Source: an uncultured Prolixibacteraceae bacterium (GTDB lineage: Bacteria; Bacteroidota; Bacteroidia; Bacteroidales; Prolixibacteraceae). Taken from it: a stretch of 64,000 nucleotides of DNA. The stretch lies in the NCBI GenBank assembly GCA_937915865.1, contig CALGIG010000116.1:62001-126000 (forward strand), written 5' to 3'. The notes under the pieces were generated by a model. It saw only the letters and a list, made by a program, of their open reading frames with translations. It had not been told where the DNA came from and did not search any database. This document shows, one piece after another, positions 27,004 to 35,049 of the stretch (positions within the stretch are counted from its first letter, which is position 1; each line of letters opens with the position of its first letter). The translations under genes were made by a program, and so were the position numbers.

Positions 27004-27348
27004 ATGAAGCTAATAGAAATTGCATCGGTTTTAAATGCAAAAGTTACCTGCGGGGCAGATAAATTGGATGGTGAGATTGAAATGGGCTATAGTTCAGATT
27101 TAATGAGCGATGTGCTTACATTAGATACAAGTAACCTGATATTGATTACCGGTTTGGTAAACTTACAATGTATCCGAACAGCTGAGATGGCTGATATTAA
27201 AGCTATTGTTTTTGTAAGGAACAAAAAGGCAACAGAACAAATGATTGAACTGGCCTGCGAAAATGGAATGTGTATACTGGAATCGCCATATTCGCTGTTT
27301 AAATCGAGCGGATTGCTCTATCAGGCTGGATTAACACCAATATATTAA
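27004..27348 (+). CDS. DRTGG-domain protein (first copy)
   Basis: A 114-residue protein matching a single DRTGG-type domain: LIEIASVLNAKVTCGADKLD, the conserved GYSSDLMSDVL turn, ILITGLVNLQCIRTAEMADI and a C-terminal IELACENGMCILESPYSLF. DRTGG domains occur in phosphotransacetylase-linked and hydrogenase-linked proteins; their biochemical role is unknown, a regulatory or ligand-binding function being likely. Here the domain stands alone and a second copy (29202-29537) follows in the same operon. Known [FeFe]-hydrogenase clusters of Firmicutes and Bacteroidota carry the same gene type. Confidence 0.8.
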   Translation: MKLIEIASVLNAKVTCGADKLDGEIEMGYSSDLMSDVLTLDTSNLILITGLVNLQCIRTAEMADIKAIVFVRNKKATEQMIELACENGMCILESPYSLFKSSGLLYQAGLTPIY

Positions 27349-27359
27349 TTTAAAAATGT

Positions 27360-27423
27360 TACGAGTTGCGGGATGCAAGTTCCAAGTGAAGTAACACGCA
27401 ACCCGGAACCAGAAACCTGCAAC
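27360..27423. repeat. Degenerate GTTGC/GCAAC inverted repeat
   Basis: The short gap contains GAGTTGCGGGATGCAAGTTCC-like sequence and, inverted, GCAACCCGGAACC plus CCTGCAAC. It resembles dispersed GGGTTGC...GCAACCC repeats common in this phylum and has no coding content. Confidence 0.5.
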
Positions 27424-27433
27424 AACCTAAAAT

Positions 27434-27844
27434 TTGAAACTAACTTTTTCAATACAAGGAAGTGACTTTACTCATGCTGGATATCCTTCAAGCGAGGTGA
27501 AGAAAGTTTTAAAGCAACTCGATATTGATGGAAAGACCATAAAAAAAATAGTTATTGCACTTTATGAAGCTGAAGTTAATGTAGTTGCCCATGCCTGGAA
27601 GGGAACAGCTACAATTGAAATTGAAGAAAATAAAATATCTATGTTGCTAGAGGATGAAGGGCCTGGTATTCCAGATATTGATCTGGCAATGCAGGCTGGT
27701 TATTCTACAGCAAGTAAAGAAGTTAGAGATATGGGTTTTGGCGCCGGAATGGGTTTGCCAAACATGAAAAAAAATTCTGACGAACTGATCATCGAGTCGG
27801 AAGTAGGAAAAGGGACCAAAGTTAAAATGGTGAATTATTTTTAA
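27434..27844 (+). CDS. RsbW-like ATP-binding Ser/Thr kinase (anti-sigma type)
   Basis: A 136-residue GHKL protein starting at TTG 27434. Boxes are intact: N box ALYEAEVNVVAHAW with the Mg-binding Asn, G1 box LEDEGPGIPD and G2 box GFGAGMGLPNMKK, ending with VGKGTKVKMV. In RsbW and SpoIIAB such domains bind a sigma factor and phosphorylate a STAS partner. No STAS protein or sigma factor is visible in this window, but a cognate-type phosphatase is (24511-25692). It abuts the next gene with no gap, implying translational coupling. Confidence 0.82.
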   Translation: MKLTFSIQGSDFTHAGYPSSEVKKVLKQLDIDGKTIKKIVIALYEAEVNVVAHAWKGTATIEIEENKISMLLEDEGPGIPDIDLAMQAGYSTASKEVRDMGFGAGMGLPNMKKNSDELIIESEVGKGTKVKMVNYF

Positions 27845-29215
27845 ATGAGCGGGTCGCCAATATATCATGCGTTGAATGTTACAAAGTGTATCGGCTGTAC
27901 ACATTGTATGAAATCATGTCCAACTGAGGCTATTCGCCTGGTAAACGGACTGGCAGTGATTGATTACGATCGTTGTGTTTATTGCGGCCAGTGCCATCGG
28001 GTTTGTCCAACCAATGCATTTTATGTAGTTCAGGACGATCTTGCCATGATTCATTCTTTTAAATACCGGGTTATTCTGTTTCCGTCGATAATGATTGGCC
28101 AGTTCCCTGAAAAATATAGTGAGGACCAGATATACGACGGACTTAAAAAGGTTGGATTTACACATATTTACGAAGTTGAGCAGCCCTTACAGGTTTTGAT
28201 CGATTCTATCAATGAAGTACTGAAAGACCCGGATACTCCAAAACCTGCAATTTCGGTTTACTGTCCGGCTATAGTTCGGATTATTCAGGCCCGTTATCCC
28301 GATTTAACTGAGAATATTATACTTCGGAAAGCTCCACACAACCTGGCAGCCCATTTTGCTATCCAAAGGTTGATGAAGGAAGGTGCACGGCGCGAAGAAA
28401 TTGGTTTGTTTTATGCCACGCCCTGCATTGCAAAGATTGCGGCAGTTAAAAGTCCGGTTGGTGAGGCCGAGTCGATTGTTGATGGCGTTGTGAACATGAA
28501 CCATTTGTACAATAAGGTGATGAAAGTAATTTCGGATAGCGAAGTTCCTGATTACTCCGATCAGCGGCAGAACCTTTCCAGAGAAGGAATTACCTGGAGC
28601 CTTACCCGGGGCGAATCTTGTCATTTTGGTTCTCGCGGAATAGCTATAGATGGCATTCATAACGCTGTCCGGTTTTTGGAACGCGTTGAAAACGATCAGG
28701 CTCAGGGTATCGATTTTATAGAAATGCGTGCCTGCGACCAAGGTTGTGCAAGTGGTATTCTTTTGTCTGGAAATAGGTTTATGACTGTTGAACGGCTCGA
28801 ACGTAGGGCAAAGCGTTATCCGTCAGCAAAAGACATAAGACCTGAGGTGATAAAATTGAATACCAGTGATTTGAAAGAAAAATTGGTACTAGAACCAATT
28901 ATGCCCAAGCCTCATTTTATTTTTGGCAAAGAACGGGTAAAGGCAATGGAAAAAATGACCCGTGCACAACGCATTGTGTGTTTTCTGCCTGGGATTGATT
29001 GCGGAGCCTGTGGAGCGCCTAATTGTCATGCACTGGCCGAAGATATGGTAAACAACAAGGCAAAAATGTCGGATTGCGTTTTTCTGCAACAGCAGTGGGA
29101 AAGCGAAGGCCGTATTTCGCCCAATAAAGCGTTCCTCAATGTTCAAAAAAAATGGGGAACCGATAGATTTAAAGCAGATTGTAATAAAAGAGGACGACGA
29201 AATGAAGGTTTCTGA
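27845..29215 (+). CDS. HydA-like iron-sulfur protein, probable sensory or group D [FeFe] hydrogenase homologue
   Basis: A 456-residue protein. Two [4Fe-4S] clusters come first (CIGCTHCMKSCP about 15, CVYCGQCHRVCP about 43). The middle is the hydrogenase large-subunit fold with altered H-cluster loops: L1 reads SVYCPAIV (about 137), L2 TPCIAKIAAVKS (about 192), L3 EMRACDQGCASG (about 295). The four likely [4Fe-4S]H ligands remain, but the proton-relay Cys of TSCCP is Tyr. The end (CGACGAPNCHALAEDMV, about 384) is a further 4Fe-4S domain. The hydrogenase small-subunit tail is absent. Such proteins are thought to sense H2 or redox state; catalysis is doubtful. It lies among regulators, which supports a sensing role. 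Confidence 0.8.
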   Translation: MSGSPIYHALNVTKCIGCTHCMKSCPTEAIRLVNGLAVIDYDRCVYCGQCHRVCPTNAFYVVQDDLAMIHSFKYRVILFPSIMIGQFPEKYSEDQIYDGLKKVGFTHIYEVEQPLQVLIDSINEVLKDPDTPKPAISVYCPAIVRIIQARYPDLTENIILRKAPHNLAAHFAIQRLMKEGARREEIGLFYATPCIAKIAAVKSPVGEAESIVDGVVNMNHLYNKVMKVISDSEVPDYSDQRQNLSREGITWSLTRGESCHFGSRGIAIDGIHNAVRFLERVENDQAQGIDFIEMRACDQGCASGILLSGNRFMTVERLERRAKRYPSAKDIRPEVIKLNTSDLKEKLVLEPIMPKPHFIFGKERVKAMEKMTRAQRIVCFLPGIDCGACGAPNCHALAEDMVNNKAKMSDCVFLQQQWESEGRISPNKAFLNVQKKWGTDRFKADCNKRGRRNEGF

Positions 29216-29537
29216 TTTGGTAGATGAATTGGGCTTGACTGTTTATTCAGGCGCCAAAGGGTTAGATCGTGAAATTACTGGCGGATATGTTTCTGATTTA
29301 TTGAGCGATGTAATGGGCAATTCACGTGAAGGACAGGTGTGGATTACACTCCAGGTACACCAAAATGTAATGGCAATAGCCTCACTTAAAGATTTGGCTG
29401 CTGTCGTACTTGTCAATAATTTTCAGCCACACGAAAATACAATTCGACATTCGAATGATGAGAATATCCCTGTATTGGGAACCTGTCTCCCAACATTCGA
29501 AATTACCGGTAAATTTTATCAACTTTTCAAGCAATAA
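29202..29537 (+). CDS. DRTGG-domain protein (second copy)
   Basis: A 111-residue single DRTGG-type domain paralogous to 27004-27348: VSDLVDELGLTVYSGAKGLD, GGYVSDLLSDVMGN, MAIASLKDLAAVVLVNNFQP, IPVLGTCLPTFEITGKFYQL. ATG 29202 is chosen because AGAGGACG lies just upstream and the length then matches; the frame open from 29139 lies inside the preceding gene. It overlaps the stop of that gene by 14 bp, so translation is coupled to the HydA-like protein. Confidence 0.8.
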   Translation: MKVSDLVDELGLTVYSGAKGLDREITGGYVSDLLSDVMGNSREGQVWITLQVHQNVMAIASLKDLAAVVLVNNFQPHENTIRHSNDENIPVLGTCLPTFEITGKFYQLFKQ

Positions 29538-29539
29538 AC

Positions 29540-30316
29540 ATGCAAACATACAGGACTGATTTACATATCCATACAGTTCTTTCGCCTTGCGGCGATTTGG
29601 AAATGAGTCCTGTTAATATTATTTCAGCCGCTGTGGATAGTGGATTGAATATTATAGGTATTACTGATCATAATAGCACCCAGCAGTGCAAACTGATCTG
29701 GAAATTGGGGCGTAAGGCTGGATTGACGGTTGTTCCTGGGTGCGAAGTGACCTCGCAAGAAGAAGTGCATTGTCTTTCCTTATTCCCAGATTTTGATGCA
29801 CTTGCTGAATTTCAGCGTTTTCTGGACCGAAGATTGATGTACATCCCGAATAACCCTGAAATTTTTGGATACCAGGTAGTTGTTGATGAAGATGATAATA
29901 TTGAGGAAGAGTTTGAAAATTACCTGGGCGCTTCGGTTGATGCCAGCATTGAGGAGGTGGAACAAAAAGTACATGAGTTGAATGGTATTTTTATACCAGC
30001 TCACGTCGACAGGCCAAGAAATAGTTTATTCAGCCAGTTGGGGTTTATCCCACCTGAATTAAAAATTGATGCTCTGCAAATTTCGAAACTTGCAGAAGAA
30101 GATTCTCTTCGTATGAAGTATCAAATACATCCAGAAGTGACCATTGTAAAATTCTCAGATTCTCATTTTCTGGAAGGAATAGGAAAAACATATACCAATT
30201 TCGAGTTGGAACAGCCCACTTTTGCTGAAATAAGAATGGCATTAAAAAAGCTGGAAGGACGAGGGGTCTGGATTCCGGAAACTTCCCCTAAATCTCTTCC
30301 AACAGAGGGGGCTTAA
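29540..30316 (+). CDS. PHP-domain phosphoesterase
   Basis: A 258-residue protein with the polymerase-and-histidinol-phosphatase fold: YRTDLHIHTVLSPCGDLEM (metal-binding HxH at residues about 8-10), GITDHNS (about 40), PGCEVTSQEEVH, a conserved HVDRP, and SDSHFLEGIG near the end. Three metal sites are expected. PHP proteins of this subtype recur in [FeFe]-hydrogenase gene clusters; the substrate is unknown. The last dozen codons (from about 30281) lie in a palindromic repeat, so the C-terminus ETSPKSLPTEGA is probably recent and not part of the fold. It follows the DRTGG gene after 2 bp. Confidence 0.82.
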   Translation: MQTYRTDLHIHTVLSPCGDLEMSPVNIISAAVDSGLNIIGITDHNSTQQCKLIWKLGRKAGLTVVPGCEVTSQEEVHCLSLFPDFDALAEFQRFLDRRLMYIPNNPEIFGYQVVVDEDDNIEEEFENYLGASVDASIEEVEQKVHELNGIFIPAHVDRPRNSLFSQLGFIPPELKIDALQISKLAEEDSLRMKYQIHPEVTIVKFSDSHFLEGIGKTYTNFELEQPTFAEIRMALKKLEGRGVWIPETSPKSLPTEGA

Positions 30317-30437
30317 AAGGTGTTTCTCGAATAGTTTCTTGATTGAACTTGTATATAATGATGATCGAATTCAATTTGATAACAACCGGATACCTGATAC
30401 AATTCCCCTTTTTCAGAGGGGCTAGGGGAGGCTTCTC
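30281..30437. mobile_element. MITE-like palindromic element, about 157 bp
   Basis: The ends are imperfect inverted repeats of about 33 bp: CTTCCCCTAAATCTCTTCC... at the left and, on the opposite strand, CCTCCCCTAGCCCCTCTG... at the right. Each end has its own CCCCT...AGGGG dyad, and the centre is AT-rich. The left end supplies the last codons and stop of the PHP gene; the right end carries AGGGGAGG about 7 bases before the ATG of the next gene. No transposase is encoded. Confidence 0.55.
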
Positions 30438-30986
30438 ATGAAAGATCTTTCTCTTCATATTCTTGATATTGTGCAAAATTCGATCAGGGCAAAAGCTCAA
30501 CTGATTGAAATTGAAATTGATGAACGTCCTGAGAACGATCAATATATCATTACTGTTACCGATGATGGTACTGGCATGAATGAGGAAGGCCTAAAACGCG
30601 CCATTGACCCGTTTTATACCTCACGAACGACTCGTAAGGTTGGTCTCGGATTATCGCTTTTTAAGCAAAATGCAGAACAAACCGGTGGAAGTTTGCACAT
30701 TGAATCAGTGTTAAACAAAGGAACAAAAGTGACTGCAACCTTTGGGTTTCATCATCTCGACCGGCCAATTATGGGCGACTTGGTCGGATGTTTGCTTATT
30801 TTAATCTGTTCTCCGGGAAAAACTAACTATGTTTTTAAGTATAGAACGCCATCAGGAGAATATGTTTTAGATACCCGCGAAATCAGAAAAACCTTAGAGG
30901 ATGTGCCAATTGACAATCCCGAAGTACGTATTTTCCTGAAAGAAATGATTGAAGAAAATTTAGAAGAAATACATATTAGCGAATGA
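30438..30986 (+). CDS. GHKL ATPase / histidine-kinase-like regulator
   Basis: A 182-residue soluble protein with an HATPase_c domain: LSLHILDIVQNSIRAKAQ (N box), VTDDGTGMNEEGL (G1), DPFYTSRTTRKVGLGLSLFK (G2 region) and NKGTKVTATFGF. There is no dimerisation domain with a phosphorylatable His and no sensor, so it may work as a Ser/Thr kinase or only as an ATP-binding partner. The C-terminal 75 residues (YVFKYRTPSGEYVLDTREIRKTLEDVPIDN) are a conserved extension of unknown role. Similar proteins accompany HndA/HydC-type hydrogenases. Its Shine-Dalgarno lies in the MITE-like element. Confidence 0.8.
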   Translation: MKDLSLHILDIVQNSIRAKAQLIEIEIDERPENDQYIITVTDDGTGMNEEGLKRAIDPFYTSRTTRKVGLGLSLFKQNAEQTGGSLHIESVLNKGTKVTATFGFHHLDRPIMGDLVGCLLILICSPGKTNYVFKYRTPSGEYVLDTREIRKTLEDVPIDNPEVRIFLKEMIEENLEEIHISE

Positions 30987-31075
30987 TGATAAAACTTAGA
31001 ATTTGTTAAATTTAAAGTATTGATATTTAGCAGATAATGATTTAAAAAATTTGCCTAATTAATTCCCTCAAAACT

Positions 31076-31471
31076 ATGAATAAAATAAAGTCTCTTGCTG
31101 ACCTTCGAAAACTTCAAAACGAGGTTCAGTCCAAAATTAAACTTCGCGAAAAAGGCGATAATCCCGATAAACTGGTTCAAATTAAAGTATCGATGGCAAC
31201 CTGTGGCATAGCTTCAGGAGCAAAGGAAACCATGACGTTCTTTATTGATGAACTTGAGCATCAGGGAATTGATGCCGTTGTTACACAAACTGGTTGCATG
31301 GGCTATTGCTATGCTGAACCAACAATCGAACTTATTATTCCGGGACAGGCTCCGGTAGTTTATGGTTACGTGACTAAAGCCAAAGCGCAGGAAATCATCG
31401 ATAAACACATTAAACTTAATCAAATGGTCGATGGTATTATACCTGTAAATTATTCATCAATTGATAACTAA
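31076..31471 (+). CDS. [2Fe-2S] thioredoxin-like ferredoxin subunit, HndB-like
   Basis: A 131-residue protein with a thioredoxin-like ferredoxin fold. Three of the cluster ligands are plain in ATCGIASGAKE (about 41) and TGCMGYCYAEP (about 82-90), the pattern of the small HndB subunit of NADP-reducing hydrogenases. The N-terminal 30 residues are a charged helix. It is first of the structural genes: 18 bp later follows HydB. A gap of 89 bp before it, with a TTG...AAAATTTG pair at 31020-31053, may contain a promoter separating structural from regulatory genes. It is expected to carry electrons between NAD(P)H and the hydrogenase clusters. Confidence 0.85.
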   Translation: MNKIKSLADLRKLQNEVQSKIKLREKGDNPDKLVQIKVSMATCGIASGAKETMTFFIDELEHQGIDAVVTQTGCMGYCYAEPTIELIIPGQAPVVYGYVTKAKAQEIIDKHIKLNQMVDGIIPVNYSSIDN

Positions 31472-31489
31472 ACTTTCAAACGGACAATT

Positions 31490-33283
31490 ATGGCCGAATA
31501 CAATATGCATATTCTTGTGTGCGGTGGTACCGGATGCAAGGCTTCACAAAGCGAACTAATTAAAACAAAATTCCAGACCCTGCTTACTGAACTTGGTCTA
31601 ACAGATGAGATTCAGGTTATTATGACTGGATGTTTTGGATTTTGCGAGAAAGGACCAATTGTTAAAATTCTCCCGGATAATACGTTTTACACACAAGTAA
31701 GCCCTGAAGATGTTTCAGAAATTGTTGAAGAACATATTATTAAAGGTCGAAAAGTTGAGCGCCTGTTGTTTAAAGACCCTGAAACTAAGGAAATTATAGG
31801 CGACGCTAAAGGGATGGATTTCTATAAAAAACAAAAACGTATTGCTTTACGCAACTGTGGCTTTATCAATCCTGAAAATATTGAAGAATACATTGGCAGA
31901 GATGGTTACGCTGCTCTTGGCGCTTGTTTAACAGAGAAAACACCAAAAGAAGTAATAAATATTGTTAAAGATTCGGGACTTAGAGGTCGCGGTGGTGGTG
32001 GATTTCCAACTGGTTTGAAATGGGAAATTGCCAGCAAGTCGGTCAGCGACCAAAAGTACGTAGTTTGTAATGCCGACGAGGGCGATCCTGGCGCTTTTAT
32101 GGACCGTTCCATTTTGGAAGGCGACCCTCATTCGGTACTCGAAGCTATGGCTATATGTGGGTTTTGCATTGGGGCCGATAAAGGATTGATTTATATTAGG
32201 GCAGAGTATCCACTGGCTATCGAAAGGTTAAAAGTTGCAATCAATCAGGCACGTGAATATGGTTTACTCGGGAACGACATTTTAGGAACAGGTTTCAATT
32301 TTGATGTTGAATTACGCTATGGCGCCGGCGCTTTTGTTTGTGGCGAGGAAACCGCACTGATACACTCGATGGAGGGTTTGCGTGGCGAACCTGGAGTAAA
32401 ACCTCCTTTCCCTGCCGAGAAAGGTTACAATGGCAAACCAACTAATGTAAATAATGTAGAAACTTTTGCCAACATTCCGGTAATCATTAATAAAGGCGCT
32501 GAATGGTTTGCTTCCATTGGTACCAAAAGATCGAAGGGGACCAAGGTTTTTGCTTTGGCAGGGAAAATTAATAATGTTGGTTTGATTGAAGTTCCGATGG
32601 GAATTACACTTCGGGAAATCATTTATGATATTGGAGGTGGTATTAAGGATGGCCGCGGGTTCAAGGCTGTTCAAACTGGTGGTCCTTCTGGCGGATGCCT
32701 AACCAAAGCATTTCTTGATACGCCAATCGATTATGATAATCTTTTGGCAGCAGGATCGATGATGGGATCGGGCGGTATGATTGTGCTCGACGATTCGGAT
32801 TGTATGGTTTCAATTGCCAAATTCTACCTTGAATTTACATTGGACGAATCGTGCGGAAAATGCGCTCCATGCCGTATCGGTAATAAACGTTTACACGAAA
32901 TACTGGATAAAATAACAGAAGGTAATGGTGAACTGGAGGATTTAAACCGATTGCGGTTGTTGGGGAACGTGATTAAAGACACTTCGCTTTGTGGTTTAGG
33001 ACAGACCTCGCCAAACCCGGTGCTTTCGACCCTCGACAATTTTGCTGAGGAATACACGGAACACGTTACTGCGCATAAGTGCAGGGCCGGACAATGTAAA
33101 TCGATGATGCATTATTCAATAGATCCCGACCATTGTACCGGTTGTACTTTGTGTTTCAGGAATTGTCCGGTTGGCGCTATTTCGGGAGAGAAACGGGCAC
33201 CTCATTACATCGATCAGTCGATATGTATTAAATGTGGTGTATGCTTCGAAAAATGCAAGTTTAATGCAGTATTAATTGCCTAA
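31490..33283 (+). CDS. hydB: Bifurcating-type [FeFe] hydrogenase, flavin subunit HydB (NuoF-like)
   Basis: A 597-residue subunit with all modules: N-terminal thioredoxin-like [2Fe-2S] domain (CGGTGCKASQS, TGCFGFCEKGP), the NuoF core with FMN/NAD site (GRGGGGFPTGLKWEIA about 165, CNADEGDPGAFMDR about 195, GAGAFVCGEETAL), a [4Fe-4S] site ESCGKCAPCRIGN (about 450) and two C-terminal ferredoxin clusters (CTGCTLCFRNCP, CIKCGVCFEKC, about 550-590). Homologues oxidise or reduce NAD(P)H and, in bifurcating enzymes, ferredoxin on one FMN. It overlaps the next frame's leader and precedes hydA by 10 bp. Cytosolic; complex with HydA and HydC. Confidence 0.93.
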   Translation: MAEYNMHILVCGGTGCKASQSELIKTKFQTLLTELGLTDEIQVIMTGCFGFCEKGPIVKILPDNTFYTQVSPEDVSEIVEEHIIKGRKVERLLFKDPETKEIIGDAKGMDFYKKQKRIALRNCGFINPENIEEYIGRDGYAALGACLTEKTPKEVINIVKDSGLRGRGGGGFPTGLKWEIASKSVSDQKYVVCNADEGDPGAFMDRSILEGDPHSVLEAMAICGFCIGADKGLIYIRAEYPLAIERLKVAINQAREYGLLGNDILGTGFNFDVELRYGAGAFVCGEETALIHSMEGLRGEPGVKPPFPAEKGYNGKPTNVNNVETFANIPVIINKGAEWFASIGTKRSKGTKVFALAGKINNVGLIEVPMGITLREIIYDIGGGIKDGRGFKAVQTGGPSGGCLTKAFLDTPIDYDNLLAAGSMMGSGGMIVLDDSDCMVSIAKFYLEFTLDESCGKCAPCRIGNKRLHEILDKITEGNGELEDLNRLRLLGNVIKDTSLCGLGQTSPNPVLSTLDNFAEEYTEHVTAHKCRAGQCKSMMHYSIDPDHCTGCTLCFRNCPVGAISGEKRAPHYIDQSICIKCGVCFEKCKFNAVLIA

Positions 33284-33293
33284 AAGTATCTCT

Positions 33294-35045
33294 ATGGAAA
33301 TGATAAACCTAACAATTGATAACAAACCGGTTTCAGTAAGTAAAGGGACCACAGTTCTTAAAGCTGCTGCAAGTGCAGGTATCGATATCCCAACACTTTG
33401 CTACATGAAGCTCGAAGATATGAATATTGAAAACAAACCAGGCGGTTGCCGTGTTTGTGTAGTTGAAGTGAAAGGACGGCGAAACCTGGCTCCTGCCTGT
33501 TGTACCGAGGCAACTGAAGGAATGGTTATCGATACGCATTCTATCAGGGCAATAAATGCCAGACGCACTGTTGTCGAGCTAATTCTTTCAGATCATCCTG
33601 CAGATTGTTTGATTTGTGCTAAATCAGGTAATTGCGATTTGCAAAATCTTGCTCATCGTATGGGTATCCGCAAAATCCATTACCAGGGCGAACAATCCAT
33701 GTATCGTGAAGACACTTCTCCTGCTATTATTCGCGAAATAAACAAATGTATTATGTGCCGCCGGTGCGAAACCATGTGTAATGAAGTGCAGACTGTTGGC
33801 GTTCTTTCAGCCGTTAATCGCGGATTCCAGGCTGTTGTGGCCCCTGCATTTGAAATGAACCTCGACCATTCGGTGTGTACATATTGCGGACAATGTGTAG
33901 CTGTTTGTCCTACCGGGGCGCTTACTGAAGCTGATGAAACAGGCGCTGTTATCAGAGCGCTTTCCGATCCGACCAAAACAGTAATTGTACAAACGGCCCC
34001 GGCTGTACGTGCAGCTTTAGGCGAGGAGTTTGGGATGGAAGCAGGGTCGTTGGTTACAGGTAAAATGGTTGCAGCTTTGCGCCGTTTGGGCTTCGACTAT
34101 GTTTTTGATACCGATTTTGCAGCCGACCTTACCATTCTGGAAGAAGGGACCGAATTGCTCAACCGTCTTTCAAAGTTCCTTGAAGGTGATAAGAATGTAA
34201 AATTGCCTATTCTAACATCATGTTGCCCGGCCTGGGTGAAATTCTTCGAACATCAGTTCCCCGAAATGAAAGATATTCCTTCTTCAGCACGTTCGCCACA
34301 GCAAATGTTTGGATCGATTGCCAAGACTTATTTTGCTGAAAAAATTGGTGTAAAACGCGAAAACCTGGTGGTGGTTTCAATCATGCCTTGTTTGGCTAAA
34401 AAATACGAAAGCAGTCGCCCAGAATTTTCGGTAAATGATAATCCTGATGTTGACTTTGCCTTGAGTACCCGCGAATTGGCTCATTTGATTCACTTAAGTA
34501 ACCTTGATTTTAATTCTTTGCCGGATGAAGACTTTGATGCCCCATTGGGCGAATCAACCGGCGCTGCTATAATTTTTGGTACAACCGGCGGTGTTATCGA
34601 AGCCGCTGTTCGTACAGCTTATGAAGTTTATACAGGCAAATCATTACCACGCGTTGATTTTGAAGAACTTCGTGGTATGGAAGGCTTACGTAAAGCAACT
34701 ATTGATTTTGACGGAACGCCGATAAACATTGGAATTGCACACGGATTAGGCAATGCACGTAAACTGCTTGAAGATATTCAGGCTGGTCACAGCGAGTTCC
34801 ATGCTATCGAAATTATGTCGTGCCCGGGAGGATGTATTGGAGGAGGTGGTCAACCATATCACCATGGCGACGCTGAAGTTTTGAAAAAGCGTCAGCGAGC
34901 AATTTATTCCGAAGATAAAAATAAAACGATCCGCAAATCGCACGAAAATCCGTATATCGTTAAGCTTTATGAAGAATTTTTGGGTGCACCTATGAGCGAG
35001 AAAGCGCATCACTTGTTGCATACTAAATACTTTGACAGAAGCTAA
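33294..35045 (+). CDS. hydA: [FeFe] hydrogenase catalytic subunit HydA (first set)
   Basis: A 583-residue catalytic subunit. The ATG at 33294 or 33300 is taken, TTG 33276 overlaps hydB. Domains: plant-type [2Fe-2S] (IPTLCYM, GGCRVCVVEV), His-Cys3 [4Fe-4S] (HPADCLICAKSGNC), two ferredoxin clusters (CIMCRRCETMC, CTYCGQCVAVCP), then the H domain with canonical loops LTSCCPAWVK (about 308), IMPCLAKKYESSRPE (about 363) and EIMSCPGGCIGGGGQP (about 505). The last 50 residues (RAIYSEDKNKTIRKSHENP) are the small-subunit tail. All H-cluster ligands and the proton-relay Cys are present, so an active enzyme is expected. Maturation needs HydE (44751-45839 here) and HydF/HydG, not seen in the window. Confidence 0.95.
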   Translation: MEMINLTIDNKPVSVSKGTTVLKAAASAGIDIPTLCYMKLEDMNIENKPGGCRVCVVEVKGRRNLAPACCTEATEGMVIDTHSIRAINARRTVVELILSDHPADCLICAKSGNCDLQNLAHRMGIRKIHYQGEQSMYREDTSPAIIREINKCIMCRRCETMCNEVQTVGVLSAVNRGFQAVVAPAFEMNLDHSVCTYCGQCVAVCPTGALTEADETGAVIRALSDPTKTVIVQTAPAVRAALGEEFGMEAGSLVTGKMVAALRRLGFDYVFDTDFAADLTILEEGTELLNRLSKFLEGDKNVKLPILTSCCPAWVKFFEHQFPEMKDIPSSARSPQQMFGSIAKTYFAEKIGVKRENLVVVSIMPCLAKKYESSRPEFSVNDNPDVDFALSTRELAHLIHLSNLDFNSLPDEDFDAPLGESTGAAIIFGTTGGVIEAAVRTAYEVYTGKSLPRVDFEELRGMEGLRKATIDFDGTPINIGIAHGLGNARKLLEDIQAGHSEFHAIEIMSCPGGCIGGGGQPYHHGDAEVLKKRQRAIYSEDKNKTIRKSHENPYIVKLYEEFLGAPMSEKAHHLLHTKYFDRS

Positions 35046-35049
35046 AATG

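Noticed and set aside
31020..31053. TTG...AAAATTTG as promoter of the hydrogenase structural genes
   Set aside because: The -7 box lacks TA and the spacer is too long; mentioned under the first structural gene but not listed as a site.
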